Assembly: GCA_007644065.1 (NCBI GenBank)
Contig: VJWN01000010.1
Span: 806,001-870,000 of the forward strand
Length of the DNA: 64,000 nt
From: Margaritispora aquatica
Taxonomy: Eukaryota; Ascomycota; Leotiomycetes; Helotiales; Discinellaceae
Direction of reading: 5' to 3'
In this document: one piece after another, positions 1-10,313 of the stretch
How positions within the stretch are numbered: the stretch's first letter is position 1
Layout: each line of letters starts with the position of its first letter
The notes under the pieces: model-generated
Told to the model about the DNA's origin: nothing
Seen by the model: only the letters and a program-made list of their open reading frames with translations
The model's database searches: none
Position numbers and translations under genes: made by a program

Positions 1-17
1 GAAACAACAAAGCCTTT

Positions 18-30
18 GTGTATATATATC
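18..30 (+). promoter_or_regulatory. TATA-like element upstream of the first gene
   Basis: A TATATATATC stretch lies about 115 nt before the ATG at 146. The spacing fits a TATA box with a short leader. Seen in sequence; the role is inferred. Confidence 0.4.
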
Positions 31-145
31 ACCTTCGATTCTCTAGCACTCCACGAATTACGATAACTACAAAGCCATTGTATCTACAAACCAACCAGCA
101 AGTATACAACAAATCCAACAGATATTTTCACAAATCATCACCGAA

Positions 146-817
146 ATGCTCTTCCAGCTCCTCAACATCGGTCTACTAGTTGGCACAACTCTCGCGGCAG
201 CACTGCCAAGCACCAACCCATCCACAAACCTTCATTCCCGAGCTTCAAACGCTGTCGATATGCTTCTGCAACTTGCTCCAGGATCGAGTGTCTGTAGCAA
301 GGCTGAATTCCCTGCAGAATGTGCGACAGCAACCCAAGCAGCCCCATATCTCATTAAGGCTTTCCAAGACTACCAGATTTTTCGTCCAAGCGAAATGGCT
401 GCTATTCTCTCGACGATTGCATTCGAAAGTGGCAATTTCCAATACAATCAGCACCACTACCCCACACACAACCCTGGTCAAGGCACAAGGAACATGCAAT
501 CAAGGGCATTCAACTTCAAATACGCCAGCTCGATTCCAGCGCTGAAGGACCAAGTCGCTACTATTGGTGGATCTGCGGCTAGCATGACTGATGCGCAAGC
601 GGACAAGATTCTAGCGCTTGTCATGCCGGATGAATATACATGGGCGAGTGGTGTCTGGTTCTACAGCACCCAGTGCAGTGACACTGTTAAAGCTGGTGTA
701 CAAGCTGGTACACAAGCTGGGTGGGCAGCATATCTAACGCAGTGTGTCCAAACGTCTGTTACTGCCGAAAGAATCTCTGGTTGGAAGCTTGCCAATGCTG
801 CGTTTGGCATCGTTTAA
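146..817 (+). CDS. Small secreted protein, possibly lysozyme-like fold
   Basis: Single-exon reading frame of 223 aa. Residues 1-18 form a signal peptide (hydrophobic core ILNIGLLVGTTLAAA-like, cleavage near Ala-Leu-Pro), followed by a short Ser/Thr/Asn-rich pro-region. The mature part has four cysteines (in SVCSKAEF, AECATA, STQCSD and TQCVQT), consistent with two disulfides. The stretch AAILSTIAFESGNFQYN places a Glu in a helix followed by an Asn/Gln/His-rich loop. That arrangement recalls lysozyme-like or GH19-like hydrolases, where a helix Glu is catalytic. The similarity is only by eye, so a function as muramidase or chitinase is a guess. It could equally be an uncharacterised apoplastic effector-like protein. 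The start is the first ATG after a TATA-like element, and the stop at 815 is followed by AT-rich DNA. Confidence 0.75.
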   Translation: MLFQLLNIGLLVGTTLAAALPSTNPSTNLHSRASNAVDMLLQLAPGSSVCSKAEFPAECATATQAAPYLIKAFQDYQIFRPSEMAAILSTIAFESGNFQYNQHHYPTHNPGQGTRNMQSRAFNFKYASSIPALKDQVATIGGSAASMTDAQADKILALVMPDEYTWASGVWFYSTQCSDTVKAGVQAGTQAGWAAYLTQCVQTSVTAERISGWKLANAAFGIV

Positions 818-1915
818 GGTGATCATCGGGGGTTTCTTTGCAGGCAAACATACTGCCAGATGCGTTTTTGTACATATGTTGAAGTAAGAAAGGAGGGAAA
901 GGTATACCCAGTTGCTTGAGCAATGAAATGTTAATAACAATAGCCAACACCCATGATTCGCTTCTAAAGTTAACTAACGTTTGTCACTGTGTCCCGAGAC
1001 GCCCCTGTTACGCGACGAATCTATAGTTTTGGAATTATATTTTGTTTTTCTCTCGACAAGTCTATAAAGCTGCGATTCATATATTACGTTCTTTGACTAT
1101 GTATCCCTAGGGAGACCACTTAGCAACAAAAAAAAAAGAGTACATTTAATCATATTGTCGATCGTTTCAATCACGCCAACGATCGCCGTTTCCGCTGTTA
1201 CCTCCTGTATAATCGCGACTTATAAAGTCTTTTCAAAATCCGGACAACTTAAGGAATCCTCCTATGGCGAAATATTATAGCTCTGAATTTTGCGAAGACA
1301 CTTAGAGAGGAAAGGAATATAGTCCGGGAGTTACGCTGTTGCAAGAAGAGAGGTCTCTATATATTAGCACTTAGTAATGTACATGAGCCGAGAGATAATT
1401 TACCATGTTCACGTCCAGGCTCGCTATATTTTACTTAGCCCTGATTCTCGGGCTTAATCACCGTGTGGCTTAATAACATGTTTCTCGAACATTTCATAGG
1501 TAGGGTGTGGGGCAGAGTCTAGGAGGGCGCTCTCTCGTCTCCTTCAACGTTATTATCGTGGCGATAAGATGGACAGAGCTAGTCAGGTATCGGCATAAGG
1601 CATGCCTGGGTCATACTGTGCTCTTGTAGAACATCATGGGAGTGTCTCCTACTTTATGCTCTATAACTGTGCTCGCCGACGACCCTCGACGGAAGAGAAG
1701 GCCTAAGGTTAATAGTACCTTAGAACGTACGAAGAAAAGGTCATGGAGAGTTGAATCCACGAGAAGCTGGGACTGGGTAGGTCACTGCCGCATTTAACAC
1801 TTAAGATGCCTACTAAAGAGTTCCCAGTTCGTTCACGTAGAATATCTAAGTCATTCATAGAGACACCGTTGATACAGTATCGAAGCGAACACTCAAATCT
1901 CCCAATTCCCATCTC
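818..1915. other. Intergenic, AT-rich; no gene seen
   Basis: About 1.1 kb of AT-rich DNA with an A-tract near 1130-1138. No frame gives a protein-like product. A TGTTACGCG motif near 1005 looks like the start of an LTR, but no matching end or target-site duplication is visible. The 1709-1912 minus frame could be a last exon of the F-box gene but is not protein-like enough to call. Confidence 0.5.
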
Positions 1916-3386
1916 TCACCTGTAGAAATCTATCCATCTGTGGTCTGACATTGGGTAGGCTTTCCATCCACATTCTTCCCGGGGCCCTTCGGCCAATGGA
2001 TTCCACGTATTGATCCAATTAGACGCAACTGGTGGCACAAAACCCGGACAAGGCTCGTGGCCTAGCTCCCCACATACTCGCCAGTGTTGTACCAAATCCG
2101 GAAATGACGATATCAGGGCAGGCCAACCGACATTGGGGGTTGCCAGGTATATATAGGTGAACGATAGTGAGTGAAGCTGGGGCTGGCGCGCGATAAAGGA
2201 AATGAAAGAGGTCGTGTCCAGAATCAGGGATCCCAGTCCCAAAAAGCGTAGCTCGGGGAAGACGGGCGCCTTCGCGTCTTGCTCATCAGAGAAAATCTTT
2301 AGGAGATAGTGCTCGCCTCTTGAAGGCAACTGCGGCCATTTGCCTCCTGCCATGATCTCCAAGCTCTGCAGTGTTCGTTGACAGCACTTGAAGAGGTTTG
2401 CGAATTTTGACGACACTGGTGCGCTTTCGAGCATGAAATCTACATACCAAATATTCAGTTTAAGGTGCTTCAGGCCCGCAAACAGGTGGTGGGTAGCCGA
2501 TGTAACATTTAGGGACTCGAGGTTTAGTCCAGTCAAGTGCAGCGACTTGACATGCTGGCCAGCGGATTGCATCGATTCTGCCAACGATTCGGTCATTACG
2601 GCAGTAGAGGAATAGTCTCCACGCTCTGTGTCCACATCCGAGCTACTTGGCGAGTTAGTGCACGCCATTTCCCTGTCTCTAATACACCTACCTTTCGAAC
2701 ACGAGCTCCTTGAAGTCCCGAAACTCCCACGGCTCAATCTCGACCTTTTCCAACCTAGTCATCGCTTCAAATAAGGACTTGAGTGCGCTCGAGATTCTCC
2801 CGGCATTAGAAACCTGCTCCTCCATCTTCTGGCGGAAGAATCTTTCTCCTTCTTCAATCAGCGAGGCTTCTCTAGCAGGGCGAGAGTTGCGTTCTTCCTG
2901 GACCCTCTCGACCGCCCTGTCGTATCTCGTCTCGATGTCTTCTGCCTCATCAGAGTCTTCGTCGTCCAACTCTGGTTCATCTACAGGCTCGTCCATTTCC
3001 GACTCTAGGTGCGTCCGGTAGTCTTGCCAGAACCCTGCGATTACAGTGTAAGTAACAATATCTCACTTCGTATAAGTGTATATACCTTCACGGTAGTAAG
3101 CCGGATTGAAGTGGAACGTTTTCGCGTAACCGGCCAGTGGAAGGGCTGCCTGGATTGTCTCATGCAGACTCCCATATTCCACATTGTTCCTTTGCGGGTT
3201 ATCACCATCGCTCGGTAGACTCCTTAGAGACTCTGGGCCCGATAAGTGAAGAGTCTTGAAGAGCGGCCAGGCAGCGACGGCTGCGAAATGCTTGTTGACT
3301 AGGCGCAGCGCCTGGAGATCCACATGGCAGACAGACTCTGCTATTCTACGATGCAACTCAACCGGTAGAGACTTCAAGTCTAACAT
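1916..3386 (-). CDS. F-box protein with leucine-rich C-terminal half
   Basis: Model: exons 3386-3086, 3034-2692 and 2642-1916, giving 456 aa with phases that fit exactly. The N-terminus LKSLPVELHRRIAESV followed by LRLVNKHFAAVAAWPLFKTL is a typical F-box, the Skp1-binding motif of SCF ubiquitin ligases. The middle (about residues 105-180) is acidic and then helical and charged (ETRYDRAVERVQEERN). The C-terminal half contains irregular leucine-rich segments (VKSLHLTGLNLESL, LHSLSFTYIYL), as in fungal F-box/LRR-like proteins of unknown target. The second intron holds a CACTAAC branch site. The last exon ends IDFYR then TGA, but the stop overlaps a good donor (CAG/GTGAGAG), so one more 3' exon is possible. 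Function in selective protein ubiquitination is inferred from the F-box only. Confidence 0.8.
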
Positions 3387-5050
3387 GTTCCAATCCGTGC
3401 TTAGATAGATTATGCTGTGTTCGGATCTGGGGATGTAATCAGGATATATCTATGATGAGTTGCTTGTAGTTCGGATTAGCAAAGTTCCAAGAAGGCAACA
3501 TACAGAGGTGCAGCGGTTAAGTATTTAACTAGCACTAGTAGGGGCCTTTATTTCCCCCCTACCAACGCAACCCCAACACACAACAAGAACGGAAGAAAAA
3601 GTACTTGTGTGTATAGTCCTATTGCTGAAGATGGTATTAATGCTAAAAAGAAGCTTTTGATCAAGTATAGCAAAAGTTACAGAGTTTGAAAGATCTCGGA
3701 TCTAGGGGCCCCTGTTAATGCTGTTCTAATACCTAACCGCTGTACCTACATAGATTTGAGTGGCTGCCTAAGATATGGGAGCTAACCGCCAAGAGGCTTA
3801 TTTTATTTTAGGCATAAAACTGTACCCATTGTATCAATCGCTGGTAAACTAATACAAGTTATCATGCTTAGCTAGCATAATGGTTCTAGTCTGTCTTACA
3901 ACTTTAGTGCAAATAAATCAAACAGAGAGTATGGACTAAAGCCGATTTTGATCGCTACTATAAAACGGCTAAGAGAGAAGAAGTGAAAGCTAGAAGTGAA
4001 AAGTCGGGAGTCGATCGCGAAGAAGCATTTCCCGCAGATGGCTGATTTTGGTGGACTTCGTACAAGGTTATTTTTGCTATAACCATACCGCCGCTGACTA
4101 GAATCCTTGGTCGTTTGATTGTAGGAGGTGTTAGTCTGTATAGCAACGTCGTATTATGTAGCGGGCTCCAGCCGCCATGGGACTGACAATAGCTTTTTAG
4201 TACTAAAAAATAAAACTTAGGATATTTATATCTAACCTTTCTATGGGTTTCAAGGGTGACAAAGCTTGACAGTAGTATTGCGAGTCGAGGGACTCTAATA
4301 TTGTTTAAAAGAAGGTTCTCAATAACTTCAAGGGGGCGGCGACAGCACGATAATAAGCCTGATCTGAATTCAACACTACAAAACAAATCCCATTGATTAA
4401 GCGGTCCCGTATGCTGCTAAGGTCTTTACGTAAATAGTTCACAGCGAAATATCTAGCAGAGACCACCGATTCCTCGAATTCTGATATGCATGATCATTCC
4501 TAATTCCTAGTCCTACTCTGTCTCTTTGGGGCGTTTCCTGCATGTCTTTCCATCGCTGCATCCAGCTCATTGTTGGGGTTGTTTTTATATGACAACTTAT
4601 TTTCGGATATAATACATCGTGCACGTTTATTATGTTAACAGTACTTCATATTATCCGCAAGATGCAAACCTTGGTTTCAAAAAACAGGCCCACGTCGCTG
4701 TTTCTTGAACTCAATCGATTTCTTTTAGATATTGTTGGCGGTATATGCCATTTGTCGGAGGTGCAGAGGGGTCCATTGGTCTAGTTTAATGAACCCCAAT
4801 TGAAAGGAATATATATTGTACTAAGCCTCATCTGGTGAGACAGGGTTAGGTCGATGATAACAAAGCCATACTTGCCTTGTTGGATGCATTGGGCTCTTCT
4901 GAGAAATTGTGTTTGCTTTATTGTCCTCCTAACACCTTTTGCGGATGGAAATCTTTTTACGTTCTTGATTTACGGAGGAAAATACTTAATCAATTACACA
5001 TCCATCTATTTAAGGCAAAATGTCTAGCTGGCCTGATCTACGATATTGTG
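3387..5050. other. Intergenic with a dispersed repeat; otherwise no gene
   Basis: AT-rich spacer between the F-box gene and the gene starting at 5051. It contains the repeat copy at about 3556-3747. A 142-codon open frame on the minus strand (3958-4386) has no recognisable motif, signal peptide or composition typical of coding DNA here, so it is left out. Confidence 0.5.
3556..3747 (+). repeat. Dispersed ~190-bp repeat, copy A
   Basis: Runs from the CCCCTACCAACGCAACCCCA motif to GCTGTACCT. The same segment occurs in reverse orientation at about 16173-16363. Shared blocks in the same order include CTACCAACGCAACCCC, TATTGCTGA, CAAAAGTTACAGAGTTTG versus CAAAACTTACAGAGTTTG, GTTTGAAAGAT, and the terminal GTACCT. 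Differences are mostly transitions with a few indels, and flanking DNA is unrelated at both ends, so the edges are real. It has no coding capacity and could be a MITE, a SINE or a remnant of a larger element. Confidence 0.8.
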
Positions 5051-8000
5051 ATGGAGTCGGGACTTTGCTCCCTTCTGGTGAGTGATGCTTCAATTTTATA
5101 TTCAAAATATAGCAGTGTATATTAACACCGTATGCACAAGACAAACGAAAGCGAGGGCGCGAGAAATGGACTAGGCTCGCTCGGAGACTCGGCCATCCAA
5201 TACCAGGTGCATACTACGGCCGTTTTGAAGACTGTTTAATGCCCGTCAACTTCCTGCGCAATACAGGCAAAAGCGGATTTACACCAGTTGATAATAAATC
5301 ACAATATACGCAAGAACAACAGTCTATGGCGACCAAATTAAGTAATTTTCAACGGCAAAAACTTCTTGGCTTCACGGCTATGGAAATCCATGATCTTGGG
5401 GCTTTGAATGCAACATGTGACCAGCTCATGCAAGCAGATCTAGGGAATCCTATACATGCGATTTTCGCAAAGGAGAGATGGTACACAGAGAGTGAGATGA
5501 GGAAAGATCACGGCCTCATTCCAATCTTAGGCGATCACACAGGGTTTTGGAGTGTAGGTGCGGCCTTTCCAGACCGTGGTGAAGTCGTAAAGTGCGAATT
5601 TTACATACATGATCTAATAAGTTATATAGGCCCACAATCCTGTTGTTTGGGAAATCCTTGAACCTTGTCTTCAACTGGCTTCTGCCATACTCACAAGTGA
5701 TCTAGTGAATCCGTGGCTTGATGCCTTACTATATGGACCTCGAAAAGATGTTGCACCGCATCGCAGACCCCTCGGCACGGAAAACCGTGTACTTCGAACC
5801 TTTCATAAGCGCGATCCGCAAACCATTGCGTGCGAAAGTTCAAAAATAACTATGGCTCACGAATTGGAAAAGATAGCGCCCTATATCAAGTTGAACTTCG
5901 CTGATGGATGGGCACATCCTCATATTGGTAGTAGTTTGATTGTGGACGGTCGGTGTGGAGAAGGGCAAACGCAAAATTGTCACCATATGCCAGTCAATCC
6001 AACATTCGAAACTCTGCTGATGATACAAGTTATGCAGCCACTATTGCTTGAGGATGTACCAGATGCTGAGAGGTGTGTACAGAATATTCCTTCTCGAAAT
6101 ACTTTCTTCTCTTGCGTTCATTTTAAATGATGGACTTGCTAATTATCGTCAGACTTGTGCATCAGCTCAGGGTAGCTGAGGTGCTTCTACACGAAGTCGC
6201 TGTAAGTAAAGTCCGCAAATAGTTAGATGTCGTAAAATCTGATCGGTCGATTTGATGCTATAGCATACCATTTACAAATACCTGGTTCATGACCCCTCGA
6301 GAAATGAGACTGTATCTGAACCTTACTTTGAGACTGAAACGAAGTCAGAGCTAGGGTGGTCATTCATCGATCATGTATGGAATCGTCAACCTTTGGCACT
6401 TCATAACACTATATTTTCATCTCTAATTGCCTCACAGATATTCGAGGGCTTACCTATGAGTTGGGAGAACTATCATAATTGGAGATGTGGTCCAGGAAGA
6501 GAGATTCTGGGTATTTGGAGATCTGAACGCAGTCATAACGAAATGTGTGGGTCCGAGCCGGAGCTGCTTCCTATCACTAGGCCTGCGGCCAATGGCCCTC
6601 ATCAATCGGTATACCCGGTGCCTGTGGTAATTACCCTTTCTTTCCATTGAAAATTATACATCTTGTCAGGAAGCTTTTCTGAGAGGAGAGTTCACGGAAA
6701 CTGGTCTTCACCGATAACGAAAACACAGCAGCATGTTAATAAGGACAACAATGGAAATTCTCAAAATTTGCGAAGCGAGGTTGCGAAACTTTCAGACGGT
6801 ATCGTGTTGGTCAAAAATCGGAGTGACAGCTGGCCCACTACACTATCAATTTCGATTTGTATTTGGCTTCGATAAAGGCCAATTTCTATCAGTTCAGAAC
6901 AGATGTTGCCATTTCTCAATTGGAAAGAGATGTGCGCTAATTATATTCGCACTAGTCGTGGTCACAGCGGATATTTCAAGCAGATACTTGGGTAAGTTCA
7001 GTTTCATAATCAAATACAATTCATCATGAGATCAGTGGTATAGGATAATCTCTCTGTACTGCTATCACCCATCCTATTTCCCCATAGCCTTTCTCTCGAA
7101 GACTGAGCACAGAACGCAACGGGAAGCTAACTCAAGTCACAAGAACATACTAGTACAGAAATACGGTATCCAAGCAACCCGTCTCGGTCCCCTCACAGTT
7201 GGTAGATTCATAGATATTACTGAAAGACTCGAATACTTTGACATCTGCTCTCTCGAACCAATGGACCTCCAATTCCCTGTCTCGTTGCAAAATAGCGACG
7301 GAACTTGCATCCTAGGACCCAAATTCATCACTCCTTCAATGTCTCAACATGATCGTGCGATAGCCCAGGCCGAGAACACTCGCTATGCATACGCCGTGCG
7401 TCTCCGGTATGCCACACGGGTCCGTCGCAGGTCATCTTGTAAAACGATTTCTACCAGGCAGATAGTCAATCATGATCCCATCATGGGTCTAGGCAATGGG
7501 CCACAGGAATGTATGATTAAAGATGAATATCAGATCAAATCTGCGAGATTTCATATCATTCTGAACTATCTGTTTCGGAATCGCGGTCCGCTGCAGCTGG
7601 GCTTGGACTCAATGGAGTGGGTGTCTGAGCCGACGTTCTTTCGATATATACGAGAGAATGACCCTGAGGGTGCTACTCTCACGACTGCGATGGAGCTGAG
7701 ACATTTTTTGGCTACGGTAAATGATGCAAAGATGCTCTTCTTGTGAGTTGCAACCCCTTTCTAGCCCTTGGAATCATGTGTAACTTTGTAGTATTTAGAC
7801 TAACCCTTCCTTCTTCGTGCAAAGATGGCTACCCCATGGTTCCGGAGCAATCAAGCGTATCGAAGATGGCTGGCCAAAACAAACACCCATCCCCGCGTCT
7901 CAAGGTTCCGTCTTGACAGATGCGGAGGCATATCTCATAGCCTCGCTGAGTAATCCTAAACTGCATGAATATTTTTACAAAGTTATCGGTGAGACGAGGG

Positions 8001-8331
8001 ATGTAGACATGGCTGTACTACTCAATATTCTCTATATATGTCCTACACCAGGGTGGCTCAACTCCAGACTGCATAGCGTGACAGATCTGAAGATCACGGC
8101 TATTCAGTGCGTGTTTAATGGGAAGGGTAGAGATGTTTTTACGTATGTGTAGTCCCTCTTTAATATTTGCATTAGGAGGTGAGAAGGAAAAAGGCTACTT
8201 ACTAACTGTGTGTTTGTTCTATGTGTAGACTCGGCCCTAAAGGAATCATTAGGGTATTTTTTGATCGGAGTCCGTATCGAAGAAAGTATGCCAGTGAATT
8301 CCTGAAAGCGTTTATGTTGAAATATTCTTGA
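5051..8331 (+). pseudogene. Unrecognised multi-exon gene, possibly decayed in the middle
   Basis: The 5' part is a coherent model: exons 5051-5077, 5113-5586, 5630-6072, 6153-6201 and 6264-6626 join in phase (452 codons) and begin MESGLCSLLQCILTPYAQDK. The 3' part is also coherent: an open exon from 7088 to 7742, then 7825-8142 and 8229-8331, ending FMLKYS-stop. Between 6670 and about 7087 reading is difficult. The frame that continues from the upstream exon meets TAA at 6715. That frame is open again to 6991 and then splices in phase to 7088. However, protein-like stretches appear in the other two frames at 6848-6920 and 6879-6991. Either an extra intron removes the stop, or the gene carries indels. 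I recognise no domain; the protein is rich in Trp, His and Arg, with no signal peptide or membrane helix. Function unknown. Confidence 0.55.
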
Positions 8332-9345
8332 GGTCTCCTTAGCGGGCGAAAGAAGCACTGGAGGAAGTGTATTATGATTGATTAATAGCTCGGAAGGCGA
8401 TAGAAGATTTACTCAATTTGTTACGTGTAAGCAATGAGGATTGCAGAAAGTTTTAGTTACAATAAAAGAGACATTAGCAATACTGGTCACACGATCTCTT
8501 CTGTTGAATCAGGCTAAGTCAAGTCCTGCGTCACAGGGACTAAGTGGTGTACAAATTAATGTCTTAGGTCACCTCAGCTCGGTATGCTTGGCAAAACGAG
8601 ACGGGAATTCGACATCTCTTCCTCCAACGTGGCGGCACAGTATGTTAGTTGATGCTTCCACGGCCTCAATAAGTTACGTAGTCAACTTGATTTGCACATT
8701 CGCTAGAGCTTACAACGCGAGTTGTCAACACTTCTCTTCAACCAGGATCTGGAATCAATTGACAATGCCATAATACCATTCAAAAACAGAGCTAATCTTC
8801 TTTCATATCCACCTTACAGTTTAATGAGATAAAAGTACCTCAAAAGTCCTTACTATACCTTACCTAGGTAGCTGTCATTGGATACAGATCACATGACTCG
8901 ACAGGGCAGATCTTGGGAGAGATGAATGAGAAGGAGGTGTTGTCAAAGTCTGTTGTTATTATCTGCTAAGGTACATTTATGTACTCATATACAGTTTTTG
9001 GATTTTATGATATAGCGAAAAGAAATTGAGAACGTACAGAATTGATTTCGTCACAACTGACTTCACCCCGCCGGGTAAGTCCCGGCATAAGACGATATCC
9101 GCAACTACCCCACCATCCTCAGACATACTAGCAAAGACGTTCTAGCAAACTCGTCTCAAGTAATCCTACAACATTCTTTAGATTCTCATCACGACAGCTT
9201 TACTTGATTTCGCAATCATCAGGAGCAAGTCACAAATCCCAAGGCCTAACTAATATCACACCCACCACATCCACCCAACATTGATATCAGACAGAGCTCA
9301 ACACCAGCACATACCTATAAGCTAAGAAAGACTCCACCGTCCACA
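8332..9345. other. Intergenic; no gene seen
   Basis: About 1 kb. A 110-codon frame at 8441-8773 has no motif and a composition unlike the neighbouring genes. The last 150 nt before 9346 are A/C-rich with few thymines, typical of a fungal 5' leader for the next gene. Confidence 0.5.
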
Positions 9346-10313
9346 ATGGTACTCAAAGGCATCTCACCGCTCATCTCGCCGTCGCTGCTGAAGATCCTGG
9401 CGGAGATGGGGCACGGCGATGAGATTGTGCTGGCTGATGCGCATTTCCCGAGTCATTCTATCTGTGCGCCTGAAGTGCCGGTTGTGAGAGCTGATGGTGA
9501 GTTGGTTTCTTTATCTGTAAGTTGGGGCTTGTGAGTTGGAATTTGAAGGGAGGTGTTTGGGATTGAGGTGACATGAGAATGCGAATGGAAGAGGAGGGGA
9601 CATGGAAGAAAGAGGATGGTGAAGGTGAAGTTAAAGGTGACAAGAAACTAGATGCTATAAGAGAAAAGAAAACAATTGGAGCGCATCATTTTGTTACTGA
9701 AGTTTGTTGGGGAGGAAAAGAATGTATATGTAAGAGTGGACACACGACATACTGATAAAAACAACAGGCATCTCAGCATCCGCTCTCATCGCAGCCATTA
9801 TTCCTCTCTTCGAGCTCGACACCTACGGCGAGACACCCGTAATGATGATGGCCGTCGTGCCAGGCGACTCAGCAGACCCCAGTGTGGAGAGTTCGTTTAA
9901 GGAGGCGCTAGTGCCTGGGTATTCTGTACGTTTGCGTCCTTGATATTTGTCTTTCCCTATCCTTCCATGCAATCTGTCTCTTTGAAAGGAAAGGAAGGGA
10001 AAAGCGAAAGAGCTTTTCAAAAGTGATCTCACCCCATTTTCCTTTCACAAGTGCGAAAGAAGACTTGACTGTATAGGTAACTTCTCTGGGGTTCTATGCT
10101 AGCTTAAATAAAGGAGGAGAGTGGAGTAGAAGCGATCCCGAAACAATACATATAGCTAACGCATCCACCGCACCATAGGGCGAAATACTCAAAATCGAGC
10201 GCTTCGCCTTCTACGAGCGCGTCAAGCAGAAGGCGTTCGCGGTGGTGGTCACGGGTGAGACGAGGAAGTACGGGAATGTGATTTTGAAGAAGGGAGTTAC
10301 GCCTATTGCTTAA
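9346..10313 (+). CDS. RbsD/FucU family sugar mutarotase
   Basis: Exons 9346-9496, 9768-9925 and 10179-10313 give 147 aa with exact phases (1, then 0). The N-terminus [20 protein letters not shown] followed by [16 protein letters not shown] is the hallmark of the RbsD/FucU family: the MGHGDEI and DAHFP blocks contain the His and Asp residues of the active site. The C-terminus has [17 protein letters not shown] and ends [12 protein letters not shown], which fits FucU. Known family members interconvert alpha and beta anomers of L-fucose (FucU) or pyran and furan forms of ribose (RbsD); FucU is the closer match. Length equals the usual ~140-150 aa. It is probably cytosolic, with no targeting signal. 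Introns of 271 and 253 nt are long for this region. The substrate in this fungus is inferred. Confidence 0.93.

Noticed and set aside
1005..1200. Possible solo LTR (TGTTACGCG start)
   Set aside because: No matching terminal CA/TAACA with a target-site duplication could be found and there is no second copy in the window.
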